A stretch of 64,000 nucleotides of DNA from Caenorhabditis elegans (lineage: Eukaryota > Nematoda > Chromadorea > Rhabditida > Rhabditidae): NCBI RefSeq assembly GCF_000002985.6, contig NC_003284.9, forward strand, positions 6,696,001 through 6,760,000. Reading direction: 5' to 3'. The notes below the pieces were generated by a model that saw only the letters and a list, made by a program, of their open reading frames with translations, ran no database searches and had not been told where the DNA came from. Shown in pieces: positions 34,196-47,885 of this stretch. The first letter of the stretch is position 1; each line of letters opens with the position of its first letter. A program made the translations under genes and the position numbers.

Positions 34196-37100
34196 TCACA
34201 TTGGTGTGGACATGATTGCAAAAATGAGAGCCCCATCCAGTGCCTCTTTTGCTCCGAGAGGTCGCATATTTCTGTCGAATTTCCCGTAGAAAATTTTCTC
34301 TGGACGATAAGCTCGAGCAATTGCAGCAGCCAAATTGTTTTTCAGAATGGAATACATTTGAAGAGACATTTCTTGAGCTGGGCTGGATTGAAGAGCATAG
34401 AATTGGAGAGATCGAAGTAACAAGTAATTGGCAGATACTGAAACACCGTCATCTTCGGACATTTGAAGACCCAAAGGAGTGAAGTTCTGCAAAGTTTGAA
34501 ATTGGTGCAAGTGTTTCTGAAAGAAAATTACTTACATTATCTGTTTGAATGTTCTGTAAGAATCTTGTGAGATCCTCAGATGTTTCATTAACTAGCGATA
34601 AAGTGATTAATGCATGCGAGGATGAGTTTGGTTTGAACTTTCCCTAAAAAATAATGGAATTATTCAAAATAACTACCGTATATTCTCTATTAGTGCTGCA
34701 TCTCCAGTAGTACTGCAGTCTCTATTAGTGCTGCATTCAAAACAGGTCCGAAAAATAGTGCTGCAATCTCTATTAGTGCTGCACCCCATTTTCTATTGAA
34801 AGAGTCACTTGACAGTTTCGATATTTTTGGGTATTTTTTTGCATATTTTTGATGATTTTTTAGTAATTTACGAAAGTAATTGAATTATTGGGTCTTTTTG
34901 TTACAAAAGTTCGCAATTTTTATAAATTTCTGCTTAAAAAAATGAGCTTTTGTGACTAAAACTAGTGATCTATAATTGAAAATAGCCGTTCGAAAATAGA
35001 GAATATACGGTATTTTAAAAAACATATTTTTCGAATTACTAACAGTTTCCAAATCTCCATATTGCTGCAGTTCCTTGTTCCAATATTTGGGCAGAGCAGC
35101 TTCAAAGTCAAGATATCTTTGCTGCCATTTGGAATCATATTCATCAACTCTCTCATAAACCTTGTTCATAATGCGACACATGTCCCCAATCAGGCAAAAC
35201 AGTTCAAACGAAGATTCTCCCGTTTTTGTAGCTGGCTCCAGTTGAAATATTCCTCTAGAATGTCCCATCCACTTCACATCCAACAGTCTTCCGGGCCCAA
35301 TTGAGTTTTTCCAAGTATTTTCAGCAATATACTCAAGCTTTTCGATAAATTGGTTATCTTTGGTTATGATTTTGGGTTGCTGAAAGTAGTAAAATTAATA
35401 TATTATAAATGTTATTCAATAAATATAGTATTGGAAAAACACCAACAGTTGACAGAGCTTCCTTGACTAATTGGAAGAGAAGTGGCGACTGAATTTTTTC
35501 CAACACAATTCCAGCTTCAGAAAATCGATTTCCCATATATCCCAGCTCATTGATCGTGCTCATCCAAGAGTTTAGAATCTAAAAAATTATTAAATTCCCG
35601 TTATACTTCGTTACATTTTAGTGATATAATAAAGAAAGTATTTGCTTGATCTGATAATGATTTTTACAATAGTTGAAACATTTGGAATATAATAGTTTTT
35701 AAAAACGCTCTGAAACTTGAAAACATCCGGAAAAGCATTGCAAAAATTTGTGAGTTTATTTTTATCGCCCTTTAAATTATTTGATACTTATATCAATGTT
35801 CTAAATCTAATAGGCTTAAAAACTTACATTCAAAGTATCAATATGGTTTAGTTTTAGTAATGTCATCAGTGGAAAAACTTGATCATCAAAACTCGTAAAT
35901 CCCTCGTTGCGTGATTGAATGAAAAACATGGTTTGATCCACTGTGAAGTTTTCATACTGACCAATCAGTTTGGCGCTTGGAATGAAATTCAAGCTATTTG
36001 CCACGTACGCATATGCATATTCCATAATTTCCAGGTACGCTTTTGGAAGACGCTAAAATTATTGAAACGTAAATAAATCAATAAAAGTGTTTGAAACCTC
36101 TAGAAATTCTTTGGGAACCAATATATTTACACCGTCCAACCATGAATTAGCAATTGACTTAATTTGAGTATCAATATCTTTTTCGCTCGAGAACGCCTGA
36201 AAATTTGAAAAAATAATCTTATCTTATCAACAAAACCTACCGTTCCATTTTCACTTGGGAATGAGAAGTATTTTCTTGAACCTGATTTCAACGGAATTTT
36301 CAAAATTTGGTCGTCACCTCAAAATACAAAGAAATTAACACAACGCTAGGTAACATTTTACCTTGTGAAATGACAACTGTAAGATTATCACTCGATCTGT
36401 TTGGTGCACTTCCAAGAGAATCAATCACTACTGTGATACTTGAGTTAGCGTGGAAAAAATAATTGATTCCCACGATTAATTGATTGTCTAAAACATGCGT
36501 TTTCATTTAGAAAATTTCAACATTTAAAATGCATTGCTTACATTTAAAAGTAAGTTTTCCACCGTTAAAAACTACCGGAATTCCATTTTCAATTGTCTCA
36601 AGTTGATTGGGGAGTATGGTCTGAAACAAAAGATTAGTTGCAAATTGAAAATTGATATTTCAAACTCACAGTTCCATTTTTCTCAATCGAAAAAGTTATG
36701 AGATTTGTTGCGGGATTACTAACGTGAATGAAATTCAAGATATAATGACTATTTACCACGTTTCGTAGGCTCTGAAAAGTTAAAACTTTATACTCTAAAA
36801 TGTTAGAAATCAATAATTTTCATAATTTTCAAACAAGAAATACTCACTGACGAACTGTCGGTCTTCTGATTGAATGGGAATAAAAACGTTTTCTCCTGCT
36901 GAGGCGGAATAACATACTTAATCCGGTACTTTTGAACTCCGTAGCTGCCCGCAATAGATATCACAATGCCTTAAATAATGAAAGCTTTAGATTCAACAGA
37001 TTGTCTTTAACATACCAACTGCTACGACAGCACTGACAATGACAGGCATATTTAGTGAGAGAATATTTGAGTTCATAGAATTTACCGGTTTCTTCTGAAA

Positions 37101-37243
37101 ATTAACAATTGAATCAAAGAATAATTTAATGGAAGAACAAATAAATGTTTCACAAAAACCTGAATTTCTTCATTTTTCGAATCTTTGGCATCTTCTTTTG
37201 CACTCGAAACTTGTAAATCGGAATTCTCTGTTTTATTTTTCAT
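34196..37243 (-). CDS. Glucosidase I-like (GH63) type II membrane protein, probably inactive
   Basis: Thirteen exons keep frame: 37243-37160, 37094-37016, 36969-36848, 36771-36670, 36620-36542, 36487-36362, 36317-36241, 36196-36098, 36052-35828, 35578-35447, 35379-35044, 34643-34536, 34486-34196, giving 619 residues. It has a charged cytosolic tail (1-42), a signal anchor at about 44-67 and a lumenal part with many N-x-S/T sites. Residues about 300-619 align with the (alpha/alpha)6 domain of mannosyl-oligosaccharide glucosidase, e.g. ANYLLLRSLQFYAL against the family's VNYLALGALHHYG. It is shorter than that enzyme (about 830 residues), mostly in the N-terminal beta domain. The family WDEGF motif reads RNEGF (Asn305) and WEQY reads YGKF (Gly591), so both presumed catalytic carboxylates are missing. 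It may be a degenerate relative with a binding or chaperone role. A MITE lies in intron 11. Confidence 0.7.
34674..35012. mobile_element. TA-flanked MITE in intron 11 of the GH63-like gene
   Basis: Perfect 16-bp terminal inverted repeats CCGTATATTCTCTATT and AATAGAGAATATACGG are flanked by TA on both sides, as in Tc/mariner-type insertions. The left half repeats CTCTATTAGTGCTGCA several times. No transposase is encoded, so it would be non-autonomous. Confidence 0.75.
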
Positions 37244-38813
37244 CTCAATTTCTGAACTGAGCAATTATTTGAATAAAAAGATGTGTTGCAAAAGACGAAA
37301 AGAAGGTGGAAGACTGAGTAGCAAGAGGTCTGTTGTCCACAGAGCTGTGCACTTTACAGCGAACAACCTCTAGTGACCAGACGCGTTTTTTGTCGATGGC
37401 GATTGCACATTGCCTCGTTCACTAGGCTCAACTGTTCTCAAAACGACGAGACAAAATTTGACAGCTTAGTTTAGTGACCAACATTAATTATTTAAATTCT
37501 TACTGAAAATTTATATGAAACTGATATATTTTTATCTGAAAGTTGAATACTAAATTGTGCTGATTTTACACTCAGAAGCATATCCCCCAATGCAATAAAT
37601 GATGTGAAGCGAAAATACACCGTATTTTCTCTTTCAGTTATACATGCAAGACCAACTTTCTAGACATTATAGGCAAAAATACATTTAACTCGAATTAGTG
37701 TAGTGAATGTCGCAAAATAAACATATATTTTTGCAAAAAATGTGTTATCACGTTTATTTTTATTATTTGAACTCCCGCTTAATGTGCAATTTATGCTGAA
37801 ATTTTTTTTTATTTGATAAATGCTTCGTCACATAGTTTCCATAAAAAATCCAGCTGAAGTAAAATTTTCCATGGCATAGAATAAAATCTAGTTTTGTTAA
37901 TATACAAGTAGGTGCAATACCGTACATACGTGATACTGTTCACTAATCCATTCAAAAATCCAAGAAGAGTCTGAAAAAAAACCAATTATCTTCACAACGT
38001 TTCTTTCAATTCAGATTTCGTCATTGAGTTTTCTGCAAGTAAAGACTAATGATTATTGCTATAGTTTTTCTTTGAAAATCAAATTCAAAAATATTGAAAA
38101 TGACAAACAAAATTTTTTAACAGATAACTTTTACAATGCATATGGTTTATCCACTTATTCAGAGCATACCCCTCCTTTACTCATATATATTCTTACTTGG
38201 GGGCTGCTCCTTCTTGATAAATTTATTCCGATGTGATTTCTCCCTTTATGTTAAAAAATGTATCAAATAAAAAACTTTTCCTTGAAAATAATCCAGTCTT
38301 GTTTTTCTTCGGTTAGACTTAAAGTTCAGCTTACATGGCTGACCGTAAACACATCTTGCTCGTAGATCGAAAATCATGTAGTTTTTAATGCTGAATGACA
38401 ACAACAAATGCATCTATGGTCGAAAAGTTTATAACAGTTTGAAAGCCTTAGACAGAGATCATGAATTTTTTTTATTAATATGTGGCATGTAATGCTGATT
38501 TTTGAGCGACCATTTTTTCTATACTACAGTACTTCCAACGTTTTTCAGAAAAGTAGGAAGCCGCAATAATAATAATAACACACAAATTTCCACTTTTAAC
38601 TGGAAATCTGGAAATTTGGTTATAGGAAAAAACACATATAATTTTAAAGTGTACAGATCATGCCATGTAACACTATCTAATTCTTCTTAATTGACAGATT
38701 TTGTTTTTGAAAACAAAAAAACGTGAAATAATTGCAAAACTTCATAAAATATTATTAGGCATTAATAAAAAAAACTAAAAAATTTTTTTTAGCTTAAATT
38801 GCACATGCAGAGA

Positions 38814-39159
38814 CGTAATTTTTTTTAATTTTTCTGTGGTTTTTTTGTTGAATTTTACAAGAAATAATTAAATATTAATATAAAACGTGTTTTTTGTGTT
38901 GTGATTCGATAAGGAGTTTCCCGATATTCTGAAATAAAATTAATTGTTTTTAATTGATAGTCATGTTTTCTCACCGATTAGCTTCGAAAATCCTTGATTT
39001 TTCTGTTAATAACCTGAAAAGGGAGCGAAACGGGTTGAAAAAGCTTAAACGGGAAACTTCTCCTCGAATCACAACACAAAAAACACGTTTTATATTAATA
39101 TTTAATTATTTATTGTAAAATTCAATAAAAAAACACAGAAAAATTACAAAAAAAAAACG
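38814..39159. repeat. Large inverted repeat with 110-bp arms
   Basis: Left arm 38814-38923 and right arm 39050-39159 are near-perfect reverse complements (shared core AAACGTGTTTTTTGTGTTG), separated by 126 bp. The single strand could fold into a long hairpin. Probably a palindromic repeat element of the kind spread through nematode genomes. Confidence 0.85.
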
Positions 39160-39204
39160 AAAAAAGGCTTAAAAATGAAAAATTGCTGCTCAAAATTAGT
39201 TCGA

Positions 39205-39300
39205 AAAATGATCCCGTAAATCGAAATGATCCCGTATACAGTAAACTCGTCTCTTCCCGCACTGCACGCGGGATATCGTGCGCGTAAGATATGACGATTT
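39205..39300. repeat. Dispersed repeat with AATGATCCCGTA units
   Basis: Contains AATGATCCCGTA in two tandem copies followed by CACTGCACGCGGGATATCG. I recognise this kind of sequence from repetitive DNA in C. elegans. Boundaries are approximate. Confidence 0.45.
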
Positions 39301-42300
39301 TTCTCATCTTTGGATAAACACGTAATATGTTTTGTTTAATACAATAATTCAAAGGTAATGTTTTTTCTAATTAGTTTCAGTTTTAATCAATTGTCCATGA
39401 AAATATAGTACTTTATGTTTACATTTCTCCTTGTATTTACTGTCACATCTGTCACTTATTTACCGATAATGATCACCTTATTGGGCTTCAAAAAAAAACA
39501 TTATATTCCCTTCCGATTCTTGCAATATTTGGCAATTACCTTAACCCTCCCTGTGTCACAGGCTAAGCACCTGACACTGTCACTTGCAATTGCCTCTGAC
39601 AAAACTCGTTCTATTTTCAGCCCTTCAGCAAAGTTATTTCTGTTTTTCAATTGGAAAACAAAAACAAAAACGCGTGGTCGCAAAGAATTTCGGAGTAGCC
39701 ACACAGATTCGTTGTTTGTGTCCATGTGATTTGTACTTGAAATTCTCAGTTATTCGTCTTTCCCTGGTTGATTCTGGATGGACAAAGTGCAAATGTCTGC
39801 TGAGTCTTCACGTGTTTTTCCTGATCATCACATGTTTTTCTGTTATTTTTATAGATATAGTCTAGGATTTTGGAGGTTTCTTCTTCTTCTCCAGACGAAT
39901 ACAACCAAGTGGGCAAAGTTCAACTTTTTATGTGTATTTGCCATTGAAGCACGATGAAGCTCTAGGTTTTTTTTGACGCAACACAGTGATCTATCTAATC
40001 TAGTTGGGCACATTATTCAGAAAACCAATAATTGCAAGTTTGAGATGATATATGTGGTCCAGCTTTTCCTATTAAGGTCCGAGGAGGTTCCTTTGATCTT
40101 CCCTCTCACAAATCATGACAATATAAGCATTGAAGAGAGGAAATTGAAAAAAGTAAGAGAAAAGGAAACCAAAGGCTCAACTTCCTTGTCCGTTAAGAAA
40201 GTGTTCTTATTTTTTACATAGACAGACCACTGATCACGTCAACAAAAGATTATGCACATTCAAAAACATGGTTTTGTTTTCCTGAAATAACCTATCTGCA
40301 CTCTAAAAGGTATTTCCTTGTCATATTGATATTCCAGAGTACCAAAGTTCCAACTTCATTTCGTTTCAACGAAATGTTATCTGATGCTCGTTACTAAAAA
40401 ATTTTGATGGTCAGTCGGGGGAACCCCTCGCCTTTGTTATCTCAATGATAACAACTTCTGCTGATAGCGATATTTGGTAAGATAGGAGACGTCTCCTCCT
40501 CACCACAGGGAAACCCTTCTTTTCGTTGCCGTTTCCTGTCTCAGCACTGACATCTGATGGAAAACAGCCAGCTACACCAGAACGAAAATGGCGGAATCAT
40601 GTGAATCGGACGATGTGTCTCTCATTGTCCTTTGTCACGATTGAAAGTGGTGCCAGGGACTGGTCTAAACAAGGAAAATCAGTACATAGTACAATGTGTC
40701 ACACACACCCACACACGTCCTTGTCTTTCGTCTTTGATTCTGGCCCAACAGCAGCTGTTTAAGCAAATTGGTTTCATGAGAAGATAAAAAAAATGAATGA
40801 TGAAGAATGTTGATGATGAGATTGCGTCACGTTTCTTTGAAAAAGACTAGTATTCGCCTTAAAAGAGAGAAGCTCTGATTGAATTTCCTATTTTCTCGAA
40901 TGACTAGACACTCAGACATATCCAATGAAACATTTATGACGGAGGTCTTTTCCCGTCGAGCTGTTCAAACATCTCAGTCAAAAACTAATAATGTTATTCG
41001 GCAATAAAATGTTTTGTTAACACAGATTAATAGTACTTGTGCGACTAGAATTTAAATGTGTTTTTTGTGTTTTTCAACCTGACATGAAAACGAGTTAATA
41101 CTGTCCCCCACATCAAGAGGTCCCCGCATTTCTTCTGCATTGTGCCCCGTCCCCTGTCACCACTTCGGACGCTCGGCGACGATAACGACTACAACACGAA
41201 AGAAGAGACCTCCGGCGCCTTGTTTTTTGTTGTTGTCATTCTCAAGTAGTAGCAATGCTTCCATGCTTGAACGAATCAGCTGTTGGCCAAGTCACAAACA
41301 AATAAACAAGCCCTATGGGAAGCACAGACAAGCGAAAAGACATATCCGTCTGAGAGTCCCATTCCTACTGTACATTTTTCCGACTAAAATTGGAATGAAA
41401 TCTTTCACTCTTAGTTCCTTTCCTACGGATGACGACGGATCAAGGTTGGGGGAAAGAAAGTAGAAGGGAGTGGACAGTTGAGATGTCTAGACCAACATTC
41501 CCATTTTCATACACTTGGCTTCCACGTGACCATCTGCGCGAAGGATGAGAAATAAGAAGATGTGGAGGGGACGGAAATCTCGTTTGCATCCTTTCTCTCT
41601 CTCTCTTATCCAAAAACCGTACCAGTGTTGTTCGACGGTGCGTGTCTTTTTATCAAATCTCTCCTGCAGCGAAGAAATGAGATGAATAATTTTGATTGTA
41701 TTCATGTTGCGCTATACACCACTATCAGGCGCGCATGCATGGGATGCACGTGCGCCAGCAGATGGGACAAAGTCCACGCGACAACGGAGATGGCGGACGG
41801 AAACGTGAGAAAATGAGAAACGACGTCACACAAGAAGATACTCGACTGCGGGCGCCCCCATTGATTTTTCTCTCTAATTCTCTTAGTATCGGTACATTGT
41901 GTACCGATATACACATTTAACGATGGTTCCTCCACAATGTCTGCAAACATATGATGGGTTTGGGGCAAAAATAAACACTTTGTATGAAAACTAGTTGGAA
42001 ACTGTAATACTTCGTACTGCGAGACCAATAGTGTTGTCATGAAGTTGACGGTGTTTGAAAATTTGAGGAAATGAAAATGTCACGTGTGTACAAAAACTGA
42101 AGGAAACATTTTTAAAAAAATTTTATGTTTTCATTATTTCTAACTTCTATCTTCTAACATTACAGGAAGCTTTCTAGAAGAAAAATGTGATTTTAGTAGA
42201 ATCACGAGTTAATGTTTTAACGTGGTACGTGTGTAGTAGCGATATCCAAAAATGATTCAATTCAATTTATTTGCAAGATTACTGTTTTAAACAGCACGTA

Positions 42301-44515
42301 ACAATCACGATTTTCATTTTTAGGAACCGAAAACATCATATCTAAGCGTTTTGAGGATATGACATCTTCTACACCAGGGCCTAATTTTCATACCATACTT
42401 TGTTTCCAAATGACAATATTCTATAATATTTTGTTTATAGACCATTGCAAAACTGACGGAATATTATACTTTGGCCTGGACACCCTTCTAACTTTGTTTA
42501 TATTTTTGAACACCAATGCAGCGGGTCTGCACATTCGCATTTTCGAAGTGTGCTAGTGGAAAAAAGAGAGAAAGAGAATGTCTAAAGATCAGCAGACGAT
42601 AAAAATGTTTTTGATTTTTCTTCGCCCTGCAATAGCGCCGGGTATTCCCTTTCATTTCAAAACAAGGAAATACAGGTATTGAGGCGAAGTTTGTGTCAAA
42701 CGTCACTTTGCATTCCGAGTACTCTTTTTCCAAACACTACACTCTACAGGGAATCACGTACTGCCATGTTGGCCGGTTCAAACTTCACTTTCCCCTTTCT
42801 TCCATTCTGCGGTTCAGGAAACACTCTATCATACCTCTTCAATTTTTAACGGCGACTGAACTGAACAAAAGTTGTCACGAGACTGACGCAAAACTGACCT
42901 TATCAAGATTCTTTACCAGAAACGCATATACGTATATACAACTTAAAATCTACTAACTTCCTTGGTTTTTCCCAACAATAATTATCACAAACCAGTGCGA
43001 TCAAACGCAAAGAACACTTGATCAAACTCATGGTTTCCTTCTGTAAAAACCAAATTTGCGTACGTTTTTTGATCGTCGGCCGATTGAAAAGGTTTCGGCA
43101 AGCAATTTTGGTTAGAATAAAACATCAATTCGTTCACCTGTACTGCCAAACACGATACAATCACATGAAGCCGTGATTGGTACAAAATGGAATTTAGTTA
43201 TACGTATGCGCAAACACGAGTGGAATCAAGTCACGAGATTGACAATGATGCCGACGACGGAAACGTCGGTGTTGAAAATGTAAAATCTTCTATTTGTCAT
43301 GTCAACAGTCTTCCGCACTGGAAATTCACGTGAAACTAATAAGACATTCATAAACTAGTACCCATATTTTTTTGCCAATCAATCACGAAATATACAGTTT
43401 GTGTTTAAGTTAAAAATCTTTCGTAAATATTCAACTTTTTTTCAGATTTTCGAACAGGTTTTCGAGGAAATGTTTTGCAGGGAATTCCTTTTCATCACGT
43501 TTATCTTCGCTTTTCTGTTTTACTCCATTGTCGGTAACCCCCATGCAAAGCTGCCCGGAGAACGACCACGTTTCTTATCAATCGTCGGCACGTGTAGTTT
43601 GCAACAGCGACATTTTGTCCCTGCTCGTTTTGTTTTAAAACTCAATAGATTAGAGAATTTTTGGAACCAAACTTTACTCCCAAAAATCTATTTCGGTTGC
43701 ATTCCTTATCCATGGTCCACACAACTTTAGAAAGCATTCTCATTTTCTCGCACACGCCTCGATCCAATTAGTGTGTAGGAGGAAGGGAAGATGCGTGCCT
43801 TTTTGTCCATGCTCCCGCTGTCGTCGACGACGATCACACAACATGTTGCAAAAGTGAAACTAGGGACTGGACAATTAACTTCATGCCCAACATCCCACAT
43901 AGTCTATATTATAATCCAAACTAAGGTGCAAAGTTCTTGGAGCCGTTTCCGTCAATATTATTAATTGAGTTTTCAATGTTCAGCGAATAATAAATCGGAC
44001 GATCAAAAAACCACTTGAATGACCCCTCTTTGAGTACTTGATGCAACGTACACTGGGATGACGTCTACACTTACAAACCCCAAAACTATTAATCCTTTGA
44101 TGTGCACCCTGTTCGTTCGTCGTAACGTCCGTTGTCTTCCAACACATCGACCACCACTACTTGCATAATAAGTAGGGGAAACCCAAATTGCGGCTCCCTT
44201 CTCTCCCTGGGCGGCCATCCTATTTTCACTGACAACCGCCACGGAACGACTGGCCTACACCAACGAAGATTTATTCATTTCCTGTGTTATATCTATGGGT
44301 GGTCAATGGAATGTGAGAACAGTCGGCTTCCCTACTAAATTCACCATTTCGTTTGCGCTACGTTGGCAGTAAAATAAAGTATATATATTCTCCGATGATG
44401 CCATCCAGCGACAACAAATCGACGATGGGAACACCCGTGTCGGCACACGAGCGCACAAACAGCATCGAACGGATGAAGGGGAGCGTGTGTATATGTTTGT
44501 GCCAGTCAGCTCTTA

Positions 44516-44526
44516 CCCCCCCCCCC
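44516..44526. repeat. Run of 11 C
   Basis: An uninterrupted 11-C tract in the region upstream of mdl-1. The complementary G-run could form a quadruplex only if combined with other G-runs. Confidence 0.9.
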
Positions 44527-46485
44527 TCGTTTTCTCCATGTGAAGACCACACAACAGCAGTCATTGGAGCGAGCGGCTTCAAAAATAACTTTGCTCGAAT
44601 CGGGATTAACTTGACCACTCTATCTGTGCGGGTCTCATCAATAATAAAACAAAACATACGCCAAGGGACCTTGAAAGATGCTCGACCGAGACTAAGAGGG
44701 CTCTCTTCTGCATGCAATGAGTGTTGCGTGGTTTTTTGCTCGAGGCCCCGTTGGACTTCTCTTTTTCCCGCACGCATATAGACACACTCAACCAATACAC
44801 ACATACACGCGCGCCAGTCGAAGCGGTCAAAAGATCGAATTCTCAGAGCACGACGGAGGCAAGCTTTCGGGAGCCTTTTTCGATTAAAGGGGAAGTTGGA
44901 AGTATATGTGAATGCAAGTTGCGTGCTGCTCCAGTATTTTCAAACTTTGGCACGTACTCGGCTGTGTGACGAGGGCTTCCCCAAGAAATTATGGCTCTTC
45001 TTGAACCCTGCTCAATAACGGAGGTATCAAAAGATCTAGGAATGGGGCAAAGTATTCTGGCAAAGGAGTGTTCCAGAAAAAACACGTGGTACACAAAACA
45101 ATATAAACAAAACATTTCCTCTTATTTTCGCCCGACAACAATTTCTCGTGATCAATGTATTTTCTCTCGTACTCATCGATCAGGAAAATCGCAACAAGTA
45201 CCGTGTGTATGAGAGAGTGTGACACAGAATTGCCAAGCTCCTGCACGTGAGGCTTCAAAATCACGGCGGGTACATAGTTTTGTTACGGGACCCTTTGCCA
45301 CTTTCACGTGAACTATTTTTGCGTTTTTGCAACTGGAGACATCGATGCAGGAAGTCCGGATAGCGAAAAGATCATAGTATTTCGTAAGCGTCAGTAATGT
45401 GAAGTGACTCAATGTTGGGGAATTCCACATGTTGAACCGCAAAGGACGTTTCGCAAGAATAAGAACTTGAATTAGTATTACAACTTCATGCTCCAGTTAG
45501 CAATATCGCAATGATTTTAACATCATTTTCTAGAAAAAAAACATAACAATCTCAATGTTCTAATATTTTCGCAAAATATGATTTCAGTACATGAGTTTGA
45601 AAACAATTTGTTCACAACATCTTCTGTGACTTCAGCCATCATATCGTCATCTACTTGACAAGCACGACAATACAACTTTCACAAAATTGAAGACACGTGA
45701 TGAATTGTAACCGGCGAATATTGTCGGATTGCAACCGTCACATCAAAATCACAAGACCTAATGACATGTTCGGAAATACCTATCCAATGCATTGCATGTG
45801 AGGAAATTCACGTGGGTATTCCCCGATTCCGGCGGCAGTACGCTAGCGACTCGCAAATTACTTTAGACGGTAGCGGCAGCGGACATACCGCGACCCCGTT
45901 CGGTATTAATCGCATCTCCGATCATATATTTGCTGCTCTTTGTACCTCTCTCCATTTTTGCAAAACAAGACGGAAATAAAACCGCGCGCAAACAGAATCG
46001 CCGATCTTGCGATTTTGCTGTCTGATCGAGAAGAAAATTCCATATTAGGCTACCACCGCGTGTGTCCCGCGCGGACGCAAAGCGGTTGGGGGCCAAGGTG
46101 ACTGTGTGAAGCGAAGAGGGGCGAAAACGAGGTCTTGCGCTGTTTGCGTGCGCAGCCCAAAGCAATGTGGTTTACCCCCGACGCAATCGGAGACCTATCT
46201 TGCCACAGCAAGTTCATGCGAGGCGCACGTGCATACACACACACTACCTCTCGCCGTCTGCCGCCTCTTCGGTGCTTTCCTAGTTCGTTCTCTGATGTCG
46301 TGTCCCGCCCTGCATATCGTCTCTCCCAGGGCCCTCCCCTACGTCGGGTTGGTTGACGCTCCCCACCCCTCGTTCCTCCTCCTACTTCTCCTGCGCCTCA
46401 GTCTGGACGCAAAACGACCCGCCAGAAAGCATCCCATTTTTTGTCGTACCCTCTAACACGCCCCAGTTGTTATTCCTTGTTTGCA

Positions 46486-47669
46486 ATGGAACAGCAACTC
46501 AACCTTGGACATCTTCTCACCGCCGCACGTCTTTTAGACATTGGCGCTCTTGACATTTCTTCCCTAGATCTGGGAGCACTTACCTCCACATCTTCCTCTC
46601 CAGGATCTTCCTCACCAGCTATGTTCGATCTTTCAAATGGTAAAGACATGACATTTCGTAATAGTCTTAGTAACTGTTTTTATTTCAGAGTCCGAACTCC
46701 GATCACTTTTCTGTGGAAAACTAAAAGTTGACAAGAAACAGTCATCGTGTGCATCCAATGCCTCTACATCATCTCAACCCTACTGCTCCTCCCCACCAGC
46801 TAGAAAATCTTCGAAGCACAGCCGGACGGCACACAACGAGCTTGAGAAAACCCGCCGAGCTAACCTCCGAGGATGCCTCGAAACTCTCAAAATGTTGGTC
46901 CCATGTGTCAGCGATGCCACCAGAAATACGACGCTTGCACTGTTAACACGAGCCCGAGATCACATCATTGTAAGTTTCATCCACGTGCGTCTAGCGTGTT
47001 ATCATTGTCGTGTGACAATACCATCCTTTCTCTCATTTCTCTCACTATTTACCACCTGGTCTCGTGACTCTAGCCAGTCCTTGTTTCGTTTCATGAAGAT
47101 GATGCAAAGTGCCTTTCTTTTCTGTCCCGTTTTCCAATTAGTCCCACTACTCCCACAACTTCCGAAAAAAAAGAAAGAGAGAGGATGAGAAGTAACTTCA
47201 ACAATAATTGTATAGTTATTTCCAATTGGGTTCAATTATTAATTAATTTTTTTTGCAGGAATTGCAAGACAGCAATGCAGCTCAAATGAAGAAGCTTAAC
47301 GATTTAAGAGACGAACAGGATGAACTTGTTGCAGAACTTGCCCAACTTCAAGCCGACGAAGAAGTTGCTCAAGCAACTAGCCAAGCTTGCCAAACGCTTT
47401 CACAAAGCAGACCCGAATCTCGAGCATCTTCTTTCACCTCCACATCTTCTCGCGATTCACCCTGCTACCTGGAGTACTCACCATCAAGCAAACCAATGGA
47501 TTCACATAAGCCAACAATTATCGACCTTTACGCTGAAGGCCTTATCCCAAGGGGTCCAATCACTTTTCCAAGACCTCTGGTCTACCCTCATAATGTTTTT
47601 GATCTCATGAATCTTCCACCTACCCCATTTGACGTGTCGCAGTTCTTGCCAATCAACCTCCAAGTTTAA
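46486..47669 (+). CDS. mdl-1: Mad-like bHLH-zipper transcription factor MDL-1
   Basis: Three exons keep frame: 46486-46639, 46689-46969, 47259-47669, giving 281 residues. The N-terminal helix [14 protein letters not shown] resembles the Sin3-interaction domain of Mad proteins. The basic region has His100, Glu104 and Arg108 (HNELEKTRR), the triad that reads CACGTG. The helix-loop-helix runs to about 146, and the leucine zipper is [20 protein letters not shown] and beyond. The C-terminus is rich in Ser and Pro. MDL-1 is known to pair with the Max-like MXL-1 and repress growth-related targets. CACGTG sites lie upstream, in intron 2 (46982) and downstream. The gene is convergent with abts-4. Confidence 0.97.
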
Positions 47670-47879
47670 TGATCTATCCACTTTTGACTGTTATTTCTCT
47701 GAAGAACATTTCTTCTCCTGAAACCGATTCAATAAGTTACCCCCGTTTGCGTGTCATTGTTTCCATTTTTGCCTGAAATTCTCATCTGCTCTCCTTCCGC
47801 CAATTCTCATTCTCAACACTCTCACAATCCATTCGCCTTGCACTCATCAGCCAATTTAATTATTACCTAATATAGAAGT

Positions 47880-47885
47880 AATAAA
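47880..47885 (+). terminator. mdl-1: Poly(A) signal of mdl-1
   Basis: AATAAA 211 bp after the mdl-1 stop codon in an AT-rich 3' flank. Confidence 0.55.

Larger units (their letters stand above)
37244..46485. other. Long gene-free region upstream of mdl-1
   Basis: About 9.2 kb between the GH63-like gene and mdl-1 with no stretch that joins into a believable spliced gene. The left half is AT-rich with repeats. From about 40.5 kb it becomes more GC-rich, with short open frames on both strands that are typical of non-coding GC-rich DNA here. It carries many CACGTG sites and probably serves as mdl-1 regulatory DNA; unseen 5' exons of mdl-1 cannot be excluded. Confidence 0.55.

Noticed and set aside
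34487-34535. Alternative start of the last GH63-like exon after TTTCTTTCAG at about 34517
   Set aside because: It would leave a 19-nt intron, too short to be spliced; the acceptor at 34487-34488 gives a normal 49-nt intron.
41140-41463. 107-codon open frame upstream of mdl-1
   Set aside because: Composition is low-complexity (Thr, Lys, Ser runs), there are no matching splice partners, and neighbouring frames are equally open.
44353-44830. Overlapping 142- and 148-codon frames on opposite strands
   Set aside because: Mirror-image open frames in GC-rich DNA with no domain or splice support; probably regulatory DNA.
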